Shown here piece by piece: positions 51,448 through 62,094 of a stretch of DNA of 64,000 nt. Location of the stretch: the NCBI GenBank assembly GCA_039105265.1, contig JAPFFF010000019.1, positions 2,698,501-2,762,500 on the forward strand. The letters are read 5' to 3'. The notes beneath the pieces are model-generated. The model was not told the DNA's origin and ran no database searches. It saw nothing but the letters and a program-made list of their open reading frames with translations. Positions within the stretch are counted from its first letter, which is position 1. The number at the start of each line of letters is the position of its first letter. The translations under genes and the position numbers were made by a program. The stretch is from Tritrichomonas musculus. Its lineage: Eukaryota > Parabasalia > Tritrichomonadida > Tritrichomonadidae.

Positions 51448-54108
51448 TTATGGTTCATCTTCGTCATCATCATCATCAGAAGGTTCCTCAACAATTTCAG
51501 CTGTAGCTGGCTTTTCAACAGTTCGCGACCTAATATATGATTTATCACCAGCACCTTTATGTGCAGCCTTATATAATCCTTTGATTGTGGTGTAATTTCC
51601 ACCAACTTGTGAATCAATCCAAGCATCAATATTTTCACCAAATTTGTCTTGTAATTGCTTCTTTGTTGCTGTACTTACTTTATTTTCAATTATAGCTTGA
51701 GCTAACTGTGCATATTGGTCTTTCTTATCTTCTGTGAATCCAAGACCAGTCTTAAAGATGAGGTCATTTGTTTGCTCCAATATTTCTTGTAATACTCCTG
51801 ATATTTCACCATCACTATTTATTTCTCCATCAACTGGCATAGTCGCTTTAATGCTTTCATTATATTCTTTTTGAATCATAACACCCAATTCAGCATTTAC
51901 GGATTTTGGATGTAATTTCTTATATTTAACCCAATCACTCCAATCATTGCGTTCATGGTCTTTCATCACTTTAGATTCATAACGTGCAATAAATATGGCT
52001 GTACATACTTTGAAATAACTAAATATACATTTTAATGGTTCCAAATCTTTGTATTCTTCATTAGTAAATATATTGTATAAAACAGTTTGCCATATTTTTG
52101 AAAATATAGAACTCCACAAACCTCTTGCAGTAATTTTGGTACTGATTTTGGGTTTGGATAAACCAACAGATTGATATGAGTTTATTACTTTTTCTAATTT
52201 CTTATCAATTTCAGGTTTAAACTTACCTTCATTCCATTGTTCTGAAGTGTATTCCCATGTTCGTTTAGCTCCCATAAGATTCTTAAGCCATACTTCGAAT
52301 GAATCATTTGTTTTACCAGCAATACGTTCGGTTTGCCATAATTTCTTATAAGGGTCTGCTTTAACAAGACGATATCCATTAATAATAACAGGCTTACCAC
52401 GAGTATCAACAATAACAATATCTTCAACTCTATCACCGTTTAAATCACAAATTGGATTACCGAGAGGGTCTTTAGTGTCATGCCTAGCTGGTACTAAACG
52501 ATATAATGGATATCCATTTTTATCAAATCTTTTCTTGCAATAAGCTTCTGCTCCATCTCTTGTAGCACATTTAGGTGAAAACTTGACACGGTAATTACCG
52601 TTAATAAGAATATCAAATAATTCCCCTCGATATTTACTAACATCGATACTTTGTTTGTTTTCGAAAATGTACAGGTCGCTCATACGTTTTTGTGATGCTT
52701 CAAATGTTTTACCAGCACGTTTACCTGTTGGGATAGACTTCATATATTCATTTAAGAATTCAGCAGCATTTACTTCAGGTCCTTTTGTTACTTCAATATT
52801 TGAGTTCAATAGTTCTGAAAAGTTGTTGTGGTCATCTTCAGCTTCAATTGGTTTGTTTCTTCTAAGATATTCTTTGGTTGGTGTGCTAAAAACACGCTTC
52901 GACATTGTTTTATAGTCGGATAAAGATTCACTATCATCTTCTAGATTTACGTCAATTGCATGATAATTGTCTTTAACAACTTTGCTTTGCAAATGTTCGG
53001 CTTTCTTTGAAAGACTCGCCTGTGGTGCAGATTCACTTTGCTCTTCTATATCACTTTGCTCTTCTATATCACTATTCATATTAAAAAATATTTCTCTATC
53101 TCCATTTTCATTAAGGTACTTTATTAATTGTTTGAGTTGCTTTTTGTTTTTAGGTTCAGTTGTTTCTTCAAATATGTTTGTTTCTCTTATTGCATCATGT
53201 AATTGTAATGCGATATTCCTAACTCTAACATCGGAGTCATCTTTAGGATTTATAGACCTATTATAGTAACCATAAAGGTTTTTAGCAGTAAACTCTTCAT
53301 TTAATAAGCCAAACCTTTCTAGTTGGTTAGCATCAATTGTAGAAGATTTATTGTAAGCATCTAATAATTGCTGACCTTCTTGATTAGATTCAGCTAACTT
53401 TCTCATTGTTTCAATATTGGTTTGTCTTCTTTGTTTCTCAAATTGCATTAGGTTATTTATGTCATCTGGTATCTTATTGTTTTTATGTGAATCTATGTTT
53501 TCAACCAATGATACGACAAGTAATTGAATCTGTGTAGTATCTTTTTTATTAAATAACGGATACCTTTTTGAGTCATCAGCAATACAATAAAATAAGTGTA
53601 AAGCATTAATATGATTACTATCAAGTGTAAATAAATTACTAAGTGATTCAATGTCTTTATTAATTCTGTTTCTAAAATAGTGGCCTTCCAAGTCAGGTTC
53701 TTCCTCTTCCTCAATTTGTGGAATAACAGGCTTTTCTTCCTCCGCTTGTCGGCAACTGTGTTGACTGGAACTTTGTTCCCGGAGGCTGCGAGTGCCCGCA
53801 GCTTTATCTTTTAGTAAGCCAGATATATCAATAAAGTAATTCGCTTTTGAATCAAGTATTTTAGCTAATTCATTTTTTTGTCTTTTACTTCCTTTAGGCT
53901 TTGCGTTATATTTATCAAGCATATCTTTTAGCTTTTCTTTCACGTCTTTGATATAGTTACGAGGATTCTTGAGATACTCAATAATATTGTGTATTATTGT
54001 TTTTATTTGCTCTGATTTACTATTTTGGAACATGAATATGAGCATATCTTGATAATCTTTCTTTTTCACCTCATTCATTATTAATTGTTCATCCACATCT
54101 GACGTCAT
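51448..54108 (-). CDS. 886-residue protein of Z, unrecognised
   Basis: The second-largest Z gene. N-terminal two-thirds helical and charged, with acidic low-complexity patches; C-terminal third with aromatic helices ('LWSSIFSKIWQTVLYNIFT') and a final Asp/Glu tail ('EPSDDDDDEDEP'). A hairpin-rich stretch at about 53740-53800 encodes 'AGTRSLREQSSSQHSCRQ'. No enzyme motif seen. Its start lies only 5 bp from the divergent fibre-like gene. A large internal virion protein is one possibility. Confidence 0.6.
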   Translation of the reverse strand: MTSDVDEQLIMNEVKKKDYQDMLIFMFQNSKSEQIKTIIHNIIEYLKNPRNYIKDVKEKLKDMLDKYNAKPKGSKRQKNELAKILDSKANYFIDISGLLKDKAAGTRSLREQSSSQHSCRQAEEEKPVIPQIEEEEEPDLEGHYFRNRINKDIESLSNLFTLDSNHINALHLFYCIADDSKRYPLFNKKDTTQIQLLVVSLVENIDSHKNNKIPDDINNLMQFEKQRRQTNIETMRKLAESNQEGQQLLDAYNKSSTIDANQLERFGLLNEEFTAKNLYGYYNRSINPKDDSDVRVRNIALQLHDAIRETNIFEETTEPKNKKQLKQLIKYLNENGDREIFFNMNSDIEEQSDIEEQSESAPQASLSKKAEHLQSKVVKDNYHAIDVNLEDDSESLSDYKTMSKRVFSTPTKEYLRRNKPIEAEDDHNNFSELLNSNIEVTKGPEVNAAEFLNEYMKSIPTGKRAGKTFEASQKRMSDLYIFENKQSIDVSKYRGELFDILINGNYRVKFSPKCATRDGAEAYCKKRFDKNGYPLYRLVPARHDTKDPLGNPICDLNGDRVEDIVIVDTRGKPVIINGYRLVKADPYKKLWQTERIAGKTNDSFEVWLKNLMGAKRTWEYTSEQWNEGKFKPEIDKKLEKVINSYQSVGLSKPKISTKITARGLWSSIFSKIWQTVLYNIFTNEEYKDLEPLKCIFSYFKVCTAIFIARYESKVMKDHERNDWSDWVKYKKLHPKSVNAELGVMIQKEYNESIKATMPVDGEINSDGEISGVLQEILEQTNDLIFKTGLGFTEDKKDQYAQLAQAIIENKVSTATKKQLQDKFGENIDAWIDSQVGGNYTTIKGLYKAAHKGAGDKSYIRSRTVEKPATAEIVEEPSDDDDDEDEP

Positions 54109-54113
54109 TTATT

Positions 54114-56909
54114 ATGTTCAAAATGTTTACGATAGAGCAAGCAGGTGGTATCAAAAGGGTAAATACAATAGATGAATTAATAATAGAATACATAAAACAA
54201 TATGCCACTTCATGTGGGTGTAAGTGTAATAACGGAAATAATTTGGGGTCAAGCTTGAATACTGAGGAATTGAAAGAATTATTGAAACCTTACGCGAAAA
54301 CAACTGATTTATTCGATTATTTGAAAACAGAGGAATTCAATAAAGAATTATTAAAGTATGCTAGTAGTGAAGAAATTCAAAACGCTGTTAATACATTACG
54401 TGATTACGTTGTTAACAATTTTGCATTATCAACTGACATACCTGAAATACCTACAGATTTGGTTAATGAATCTGCTTTGACAACTGCTTTGGAACCATAC
54501 ACGAAAACAGAAGACTTGCCAGATATGACATTGTACGCAAAAAAAGAAGACTTGTCAGAGATACCCACAGTTCTCAAAAATAGCGAGTTGCAATTGAACA
54601 TAAGAGACCAATTATCAGACGAAATGTTTCAGAAATTGATGGCTGATGATGTTAAACCATTATCAGCTCAAGCATCAATGTGTTTAACAAGTATGGCAGC
54701 TAATGAAGGTCTTCAAGCAGCTTTGGATTCTTGTGCCAGAGAATATGTTTCAAAAGAAGACCTCCCAAAAATTATTGAGCAAGTGAAAAGCGAAATCCCA
54801 GAGATTATTGAGGGGCAAACAACTATTCAATTCAAAATCGCCAATAATACAATTCTTGATTTGGATTACGACCCATATCATATACTGATTGAGCAATATG
54901 GGTTGGATATTGTATCATCAGACAGTTACTATACGGCCCATTATGTTCACGCAGACTATTCGTACAATGACGATGATGATAATCTACCCTCTCAGATACT
55001 GCGTATGGAAGGAAGTGATTCTAGTCTTTGGTATCTGTATAACTCCCATGAATTAATCAATCCAGGAACTGGTGAAACACCAGAAATATTATCATGTTCA
55101 ATAACCAAAACTGTCGAACCAACAGACAAAAACGCTTATTCGGCTAGATATGTGTTAAACACTTATGCATTAAAATCTGATATTCCAGAAATAATTGATA
55201 AAACAATTACTTTCAATCAAGAATTAGAATTAACTTATGATGAAGGTAATAGTATTAATACTCTTTCGGTTCTTTATACTAATGCAAGTCAATATTTTGA
55301 AAAATGGAAACAATATGGAATGTTATTTGATGGATATGATAAGACTGATGAAAGTATTAAATATCAAGGAATATTCACTATATCAAGTATTAATAATAAT
55401 GATTATGTTTTAAATAATGGCGTTCAAAATATAGCATTAACATTAGAAATGAGTTCAAGTTGTGGAGTTGTTTATGATTTTGATAACCAACATAGAATCA
55501 ATGTAATAAGTTGCTATATTGCAAATGAAGATTATGATGAAATGAACTTAAACAGTGTTGTTAATCTTGCATTTCTCCAAGATAAATATGCTCTCAAAAG
55601 TGATTTAACCCGTGCTATTGACCAAGTAAAAAGTGAGATTCCAGAACCTGTCGACTTATCGGGCTATGTAGAGAAAAATGATGATGGTTCATTATCGATA
55701 TCTACTACTTTTACAAATAATTCTCCATCGCTAATAGTGAATAATCCATATTATCCAGATATAAGATTATGTAACGAAAATAGTTATGTCACATTAAGAT
55801 ATGCGCCTTATACTGAAGAATTTATGATACAATATAAAGATGCCGATATGATAAACTGCACATATAAATCTCAAAAATATAAAACAACAATAAGAGACCA
55901 GTTAGTAGTTGCTGGACGAGTTATGATAAAAGGTTCTGACTTAAATATATTTGATATTTATTCATCAAGTTCAGCAAAACAAGCGCTTATAAATTTTGGA
56001 TTAGATTTAGCAAATAAAAGTGAAATATTATATGAATTAAAAAATAATATTCCAAAATTATCGTTATTCTTGAATAGTTCAAAAATAATAGCGATTAATA
56101 AAGATAAAGTAGAAATAACCACTGATTTGTACAAAACCGAAACTGATAAATATTTGACGGAATCAGAATGTGATGGAAAATATGTAGCAAAAAATAATGA
56201 TGGTTCATTAACAATTAATACTACCGAAAGTAATATTGCAAGTTTCTTTAGTTCTATTGATTCAAATACACTTACTTTATTTAGATTTGGATATAATGAT
56301 ACTTATAATACTGTCTTTATGTATAGGTCTTCAAAAACTGCTGATACTGGTGAAGTATTTATATATGTTGATGGTCATAGATTTCAATCATTTAGCATGT
56401 TTGGTACTGCAAGAAATACAACAATTGATTCAAATTTACATGTTTCTGGCAAGATAACATCAAACGGTTCAAATACAATCACCCACTACTCCCCAATCGA
56501 GTCATCAATGAACTCTATTAATGATTTCGTTATTGGAGCTCCAGTATATATGACTGGTAAGGTTTATAAACATGATGGTGATACGTGGATATCTTCAACT
56601 GTGAATGATACAACTGATTGTATTTGCAGTGTCAAAACTACTGGTTCATGGAAAGAATATGTTGGTATTTGTGTTAGAATTGACCAAAAAAATAATTGTA
56701 TTACCTTCAGTTCCCATGGTGATTATCTTGTAAAAGTTGATGATTCATCTTGTTATGGTATTGGAGATGAAGTATTTATTGATAATGAAGACAATAAATT
56801 GAAGATTCTTAGTGGTGAAACTGCAATAACATCAAAGATTAAACGTATGACTGTGGGGGTTATCACTGCAATAATAGATGATAAAACACTTGCTGTATTC
56901 AAAAACTGA
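54114..56909 (+). CDS. Fibre-like attachment protein of Z
   Basis: 931 residues. Shaft-like repeats recall phage tail fibres: 'ALKSDIPEI', 'PYTKTEDLPDM', 'YAKKEDLSEIPT', 'YVEKNDDGSLSI', with intervening beta domains. The C-terminal ~150 residues ('HYSPIESSMNSINDFVIGA' to 'LAVFKN') are shared with the Y fragment at 38450-39024 and probably form the tip or chaperone domain. An in-frame ATG at 54123 is an alternative start. A role in cell attachment is inferred from architecture. Confidence 0.72.
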   Translation: MFKMFTIEQAGGIKRVNTIDELIIEYIKQYATSCGCKCNNGNNLGSSLNTEELKELLKPYAKTTDLFDYLKTEEFNKELLKYASSEEIQNAVNTLRDYVVNNFALSTDIPEIPTDLVNESALTTALEPYTKTEDLPDMTLYAKKEDLSEIPTVLKNSELQLNIRDQLSDEMFQKLMADDVKPLSAQASMCLTSMAANEGLQAALDSCAREYVSKEDLPKIIEQVKSEIPEIIEGQTTIQFKIANNTILDLDYDPYHILIEQYGLDIVSSDSYYTAHYVHADYSYNDDDDNLPSQILRMEGSDSSLWYLYNSHELINPGTGETPEILSCSITKTVEPTDKNAYSARYVLNTYALKSDIPEIIDKTITFNQELELTYDEGNSINTLSVLYTNASQYFEKWKQYGMLFDGYDKTDESIKYQGIFTISSINNNDYVLNNGVQNIALTLEMSSSCGVVYDFDNQHRINVISCYIANEDYDEMNLNSVVNLAFLQDKYALKSDLTRAIDQVKSEIPEPVDLSGYVEKNDDGSLSISTTFTNNSPSLIVNNPYYPDIRLCNENSYVTLRYAPYTEEFMIQYKDADMINCTYKSQKYKTTIRDQLVVAGRVMIKGSDLNIFDIYSSSSAKQALINFGLDLANKSEILYELKNNIPKLSLFLNSSKIIAINKDKVEITTDLYKTETDKYLTESECDGKYVAKNNDGSLTINTTESNIASFFSSIDSNTLTLFRFGYNDTYNTVFMYRSSKTADTGEVFIYVDGHRFQSFSMFGTARNTTIDSNLHVSGKITSNGSNTITHYSPIESSMNSINDFVIGAPVYMTGKVYKHDGDTWISSTVNDTTDCICSVKTTGSWKEYVGICVRIDQKNNCITFSSHGDYLVKVDDSSCYGIGDEVFIDNEDNKLKILSGETAITSKIKRMTVGVITAIIDDKTLAVFKN

Positions 56910-57333
56910 GCATAGTAATTATCTTACAAGACATGTATGCAGAAAGATTAATATTCAATTTATCGCGAACAAGCTTTTGAAGGAATTCATTTCTTGTAGC
57001 AGATGGTTGATCCAAGATGAGTTGTTTATTTTCATTTGCAAATGCTAATACTTTATTACGTTGTTCATCATTGAGATTCTTTGATTTATTTAATGGGAAT
57101 GAACGGTTTGTTCGTCTATGGATGACTTTTCTAGGCTCTGCTACACAGTCACAAGCTTTAGCTTTGGTATTACTTTGCAAGTCAATTGTATGTTCTTCTA
57201 ACGAATTCTCTTCACCACTTTGTGGTTCACTATTAGACGAACTGTCTTTTTTTTGTTCAGTATGTACCCATAATTTTAATGTATACAAATCAGCTATTAT
57301 ATCATCGATTCTTCTTATTATTTCGTTTGTCAT
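56899..57333 (-). CDS. Small basic protein next to polymerase (Z)
   Basis: 144 residues, overlapping the fibre gene tail to tail by 11 bp. The C-terminal part ('NEFLQKLVRDKLNINLSAYM') resembles the C-terminal domain of the X and Y 184/171-residue proteins, which also adjoin polymerase. The middle 'LQSNTKAKACDCVAEPRK' is encoded by hairpins (57137-57184) also found in the Z polymerase. Confidence 0.65.
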   Translation of the reverse strand: MTNEIIRRIDDIIADLYTLKLWVHTEQKKDSSSNSEPQSGEENSLEEHTIDLQSNTKAKACDCVAEPRKVIHRRTNRSFPLNKSKNLNDEQRNKVLAFANENKQLILDQPSATRNEFLQKLVRDKLNINLSAYMSCKIITMLSF

Positions 57334-57358
57334 TTGTTAAGAATAAAAAAATAACTAT

Positions 57359-60300
57359 TTAGTTATAATTAATAAAATAATTATTCGCTGTTAAGCCACT
57401 AACAAAAGGTGCGCATGATTGATTTGGTAAAACAATCATCTTTGTATGACATCCTGTGAGAGCATTCTTGTTTACCGTTATTTTACTCATTTTATTGTTT
57501 TGCATCTGAAGATTTATATTCTTACCAAGCTTAATTGATTGATTATCAATAATAGATTTGTAATCGGAAGACACAATATGATTCTTCTTTAAAGATACAC
57601 CTTTTAGTTTGAGTGATTTGGTTTGCCCATTACTGTTAAATATAGTATAACATTTAGGTGCAAGAGCTATCATGTTTTCACCATATTTTTCAATGGCACA
57701 TCCCAATATCTTTTTTTCGTCTTGAATAGTGTTGATTGATGGGTTAGGCATGAATTTATATACATTCTTGTCGTAGAACTCTTTGTTTTTAATAACGTAA
57801 TCAAATAATTGTTCAGGACCTTCATTTGGGTTCCCAGCAACTGCAAAATATGCTGAATCAGTATCACCCTCTATAAAATGTAGTCTATCCATATCAAAAC
57901 AATTATTCATAAAATCGTAATAAAATGTGAGATACCAAAACTTTGCGTTATCAAGAGTCCACAATGATTCTTGAATGCATGTATTGCAATGATATGATTT
58001 GGGTGATTGTTGAATTAAAAATGTATTATCACTTAATTGTGCTCCACCCATATAAGTTTGAGAGATGATATATTGATAAGCTTTATTTGCATCACATATC
58101 TTGACTTTACTGAATTTCTCAGAGTTCATCCCATCATATCCATATGAACCGTTCATAGATATTTTATAAAATTTCTCATTCGCTACGCTCAAGTCTCCTT
58201 CAGAGCCATTCCCTTTACTAACACCACTAATAATATCCTGACGTTTTTGCATAAAAGTGCTAACAAATTCATTAAATCCTGTATGAGCTTCATATTGTGA
58301 AACAGATTTAACATCATCAATAATCAATCCGTGGTCTAACAGAAACCAGAGATAATAATTTGAGAAAATCATGTATTCATCATGAGTATCAAGAAGCATT
58401 GTAAGCTTGCGTTCTTCCATATCTGTAGAAGTTAATTTATTTGTTTTCATGTAATTGTACATATAAGTGCCAATTGTTGATTCATCATTTTTGATATTGA
58501 TATTGCGAAACACAGGAGGTAAATTGATAAAATAGTTTATTTTTGAGGTGGGACATTTTAGTTTAACTTCAGCGTAGAACAAATATGATGGTTTATTTGA
58601 GAATCTTGATGAGTTTGTTATGATATCGAGGCATCTCTTTTTTGAAGCTTTATCTTTAACATCAATTCGTCTAATAAATGCTCCAGGCATATACATTATA
58701 CCTCCATGATACTTATTAAATTCATGTTTACAAGATGAGAATGATGATGGATACAAAGAATTAAAATCGATACCAACAACATGAGATTGAACATTAGAAG
58801 TATCATATGACAAAACTCCTTTATTGTCAATATAGCGAAATTTATTAATATGAGTCTCATCTTTAATGTTTACTCGATGCATTACATTAGAGAGTCCTCC
58901 TGTGATAGCATTTCTTATTGAATAATATTCACGTTCATCGTTGATGAGTGTTGGTAAATGATGTAATTTACAATATTTTTTTAATTGGATTCTTAGAGCT
59001 GTTATTTTAGGGTCATCACGTTTACGAAGTTTATTACATTCAGCACATGCTAATAAGCAGTTATCAATTTGGTGACCTTTATTATTGTCAATTCTATCTA
59101 ATGTAGGCTTATTTTGATAAGTAAAATGTTCATGACATAAATGGCATCTCCCTTTATTTGGGTCGTCATACATTTTCATAAAAGCTTCGAAATCATTTTC
59201 TGATACACATTTTGTCAAATCTCGTTGTGGTTTTTTAGGGTTTAATCTATTGTATTTCTCATCTTGGTTATAATAACTATCACATTTATATTGCCACCAT
59301 TTCTTGCTTGGTTTGAATGTATTGTATTTATTTGTAATCCCAATGTTGTTCCTTGGATTAAAATCTTTATAAGCCAAAGCATATTTGATGCACGAAGCAT
59401 TCTTTGATAATGAGAGATTTGAAAGTAAATCAACATTGTATTGAGCATTGAGTGCTATTAAATTATCAATAGGTTTAATCATCATTTCAACATCATTATC
59501 ATTGTATGCTAATAGGTAGTCCCATCGTGTTGCAAAACGTTTTGATTCTTCAAGATAAGCATCATATTCTTCTTTAGTAAGAGGATTCTTTTGATTGAGA
59601 TAGCTATAAAAATCATCATATGAAAATGGTTCTGATTTTGATAATACTTCATTGTAGTTCTTGTCGTTGATTGCTTCGTAAGGAAACACACCTTTTATAT
59701 CACAAGCTTTAGCTTGGGAATTGCTTTGCAATTCATTGATACCACCACAAACGCTCACGTTTGAGTCAACGATTACGTTGCCAAAATCTTCGCCAAATTG
59801 CTTTAATGTACCTCCTGCAACAAATGATTGAGCATCTATGAATCTCAATTTAGTTGGATGATTATCTGATGTGAGAATGAATTGTTTTAATGAAGATAGG
59901 GTACCAATTATTGAATTTTGTTCGACTTTCCAGCTCACTTCGCTCCCTAGGCCCGTAGGGCTTAAGAAAGAATGATTAAAATATTGTTTAAATAAATTGC
60001 TGTCAAAACGTGATGAGTTAAACCCTAATACAGTAATTACATTCATATTTTTGTTAATAGAGGTATCTGGTAAGAATGATTCATAATATGATATCTTATC
60101 TGCATAGACTTTCATTGATTGCTCGAACAACCATTTTATCCATTGTGGTATGAACTCTTGAGAGTCTCTTAATGAGAAATTCTTTGTTGTCAAACCGTTT
60201 GATGATTTCACACAAGATGAAACTGACAACGGAATTAACCTTGAATTTATTGTTGTTGAGTCAGAGATTGATTTATTTATTGATTGCTCCATTGTTTCGA

Positions 60301-62062
60301 AATCATATGTTATATAATATATTTCAGGTTTCCATTGAAGATTGTATGCTAAACAGTATTCATAAACAGGGTTATTCAATATATGAGGACAATAAGGTAA
60401 AGCTTCTTTAACTGGTATGAAGTTCTTTTTAAATACACCATCACAGTGTTTAACATGAGAATCAAACCTGTTAAAATTCTTTGAACCATAATGAATATAT
60501 GAATTACATTTAGGGCAAATATGTATTTGGGTAAGCTTTTCAGGATTCTTGATGTACATTATATGGATGATTTGATTTTGAGTGAAAAGTAATGCAGAAT
60601 ATGTTGTAAATGTTTTATCGAAAAACCACTGCTCTGATAAATCATAATATTGCTCAGAATCTGTCTTGTGAAACTCATATATGTTAACATTAATGTGATT
60701 CTTTTGTGCTAAATCTTTCATCTGCTCCATTGAAACACCTTCGAATTCATTAAGTATTTTCTTACCTTCATTTGGAATCTTTGTGTTGTATATAATATTA
60801 TGTTCTTTAAGAAGTAGTTTCTTAGCGATTTTGGTTCGTTCTTTAGTTTTATATTTTTTGGTATTTGCTAGTTCTTCATTTAAACATACAGCTAAGAATC
60901 TGAAGAAACATAGTTTATCATCTTCATTGTCAGCAATAATGAAATCATTTTTGATGAATTCGATTGGCAAATCCTTTATGCGACCAGTTATCTTTCTCAT
61001 TCTTGAAACTGTAAAAGCTATTGAACCAACTAATATAAGTTTTGTGCTTGATGATTCTGTCTCATAAGAGTGTAAAACAGATTCAATATATAATTTCACT
61101 ATTTCAAGGTCTTCAAGTTTACTGATAATGATAGGTATCATTGATTGATAGTTTTTCCAAATAATGTCTTTAGCTTTATATTCGTATTTCTCTTCTAATG
61201 ATTCAAAATCATAAGTGTATGTTTCGAAGACTCCTGAAAGTTGAAAATGAATCTTAAATGGTTTCAGCTCTTTCTTGTATACATTGTGAAGACACTCAAA
61301 GATATTATCTAATGATGCAACTTGATTGAAATAATATGTTGTTATCGGCTTGCCACTGTCTTTGCGTTGTATAGTATTTTCAGATGGATATTTATTATAG
61401 TGATTCCATTCATTTACAGCTCTATCGAAATCATGTGGCTCGTTAATCATAAGGAAATCACTGTGTTTTGATGTGAAATTGTGTGCGAATTTATCGAGAT
61501 ATTCATATATTTCTTCATTCTCTGGAAAGTATTGTTTTTGATGATTTTTGATTAATGGAGCCTCAGGGATGATTAATCTCTCAGTCTTCTGTAAAACTGG
61601 ATGTTTTTGTTCTTTGATTAATTGTATTGCATCATCAACTGCTTCATAAGCCCTATTAATAGCTTCTTTTATCTCGAATTCTCTCTCGATTTGTTGTTGT
61701 TTTGTGTTGAAATAGCGTTCATCTTCTTCATTAATATCTTCTTCAAAGTAATCATCACGTTTGAGTATATCTTGGTAGTGCTGTTCATGCGAATCATCCA
61801 ATATTTGTTTAAGTTTATGCTCGTATATAATGAAACTATCTATTTCTTCTGCATTTGGTAAATCATTTTTAATAAATCTGTGGGCATTACGATTATTAAG
61901 CCAATCACATAATACTTCTACGTTTTTCCTTCTATTCCAAGCTTCTGTTTTAGCAGTTGTTGTAATTGGTAGATTTGCATTGAAAATTGTGTTAATACTT
62001 TTGATTAATTCAACAATATCATCATTACTAATATTTTTAAGTGATCGGTAATCGTATCGCAT
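57359..62062 (-). CDS. polB: Multidomain protein-primed-type DNA polymerase B (Z copy)
   Basis: 1,567 residues: one N-terminal helical unit; a 'FNTKQQQIEREFEIKEAI' coiled stretch; OTU-like 'DDKLCFFRFLA' (about 384); C2HC finger 'CPKCNSY...HVKHC' (about 517); exonuclease motifs from 'YDFETME' (587); HNH-like 'CHLCHEHF', 'PTLDRIDNNKGHQIDNC', 'CAECNKLR' (about 970-1010); motif A 'DFNSLYPS' (1100); motif B 'KISMNGSYGYDG' (1307); motif C 'GDTDSAYF' (1399). Three hairpin-bearing insertions lie in frame at about 58172-58212, 59698-59766 and 59935-59972. Confidence 0.93.
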   Translation of the reverse strand: MRYDYRSLKNISNDDIVELIKSINTIFNANLPITTTAKTEAWNRRKNVEVLCDWLNNRNAHRFIKNDLPNAEEIDSFIIYEHKLKQILDDSHEQHYQDILKRDDYFEEDINEEDERYFNTKQQQIEREFEIKEAINRAYEAVDDAIQLIKEQKHPVLQKTERLIIPEAPLIKNHQKQYFPENEEIYEYLDKFAHNFTSKHSDFLMINEPHDFDRAVNEWNHYNKYPSENTIQRKDSGKPITTYYFNQVASLDNIFECLHNVYKKELKPFKIHFQLSGVFETYTYDFESLEEKYEYKAKDIIWKNYQSMIPIIISKLEDLEIVKLYIESVLHSYETESSSTKLILVGSIAFTVSRMRKITGRIKDLPIEFIKNDFIIADNEDDKLCFFRFLAVCLNEELANTKKYKTKERTKIAKKLLLKEHNIIYNTKIPNEGKKILNEFEGVSMEQMKDLAQKNHINVNIYEFHKTDSEQYYDLSEQWFFDKTFTTYSALLFTQNQIIHIMYIKNPEKLTQIHICPKCNSYIHYGSKNFNRFDSHVKHCDGVFKKNFIPVKEALPYCPHILNNPVYEYCLAYNLQWKPEIYYITYDFETMEQSINKSISDSTTINSRLIPLSVSSCVKSSNGLTTKNFSLRDSQEFIPQWIKWLFEQSMKVYADKISYYESFLPDTSINKNMNVITVLGFNSSRFDSNLFKQYFNHSFLSPTGLGSEVSWKVEQNSIIGTLSSLKQFILTSDNHPTKLRFIDAQSFVAGGTLKQFGEDFGNVIVDSNVSVCGGINELQSNSQAKACDIKGVFPYEAINDKNYNEVLSKSEPFSYDDFYSYLNQKNPLTKEEYDAYLEESKRFATRWDYLLAYNDNDVEMMIKPIDNLIALNAQYNVDLLSNLSLSKNASCIKYALAYKDFNPRNNIGITNKYNTFKPSKKWWQYKCDSYYNQDEKYNRLNPKKPQRDLTKCVSENDFEAFMKMYDDPNKGRCHLCHEHFTYQNKPTLDRIDNNKGHQIDNCLLACAECNKLRKRDDPKITALRIQLKKYCKLHHLPTLINDEREYYSIRNAITGGLSNVMHRVNIKDETHINKFRYIDNKGVLSYDTSNVQSHVVGIDFNSLYPSSFSSCKHEFNKYHGGIMYMPGAFIRRIDVKDKASKKRCLDIITNSSRFSNKPSYLFYAEVKLKCPTSKINYFINLPPVFRNINIKNDESTIGTYMYNYMKTNKLTSTDMEERKLTMLLDTHDEYMIFSNYYLWFLLDHGLIIDDVKSVSQYEAHTGFNEFVSTFMQKRQDIISGVSKGNGSEGDLSVANEKFYKISMNGSYGYDGMNSEKFSKVKICDANKAYQYIISQTYMGGAQLSDNTFLIQQSPKSYHCNTCIQESLWTLDNAKFWYLTFYYDFMNNCFDMDRLHFIEGDTDSAYFAVAGNPNEGPEQLFDYVIKNKEFYDKNVYKFMPNPSINTIQDEKKILGCAIEKYGENMIALAPKCYTIFNSNGQTKSLKLKGVSLKKNHIVSSDYKSIIDNQSIKLGKNINLQMQNNKMSKITVNKNALTGCHTKMIVLPNQSCAPFVSGLTANNYFINYN

Positions 62063-62094
62063 TTGGGTGGAAATAAAAAATTAATTCATGGAGT

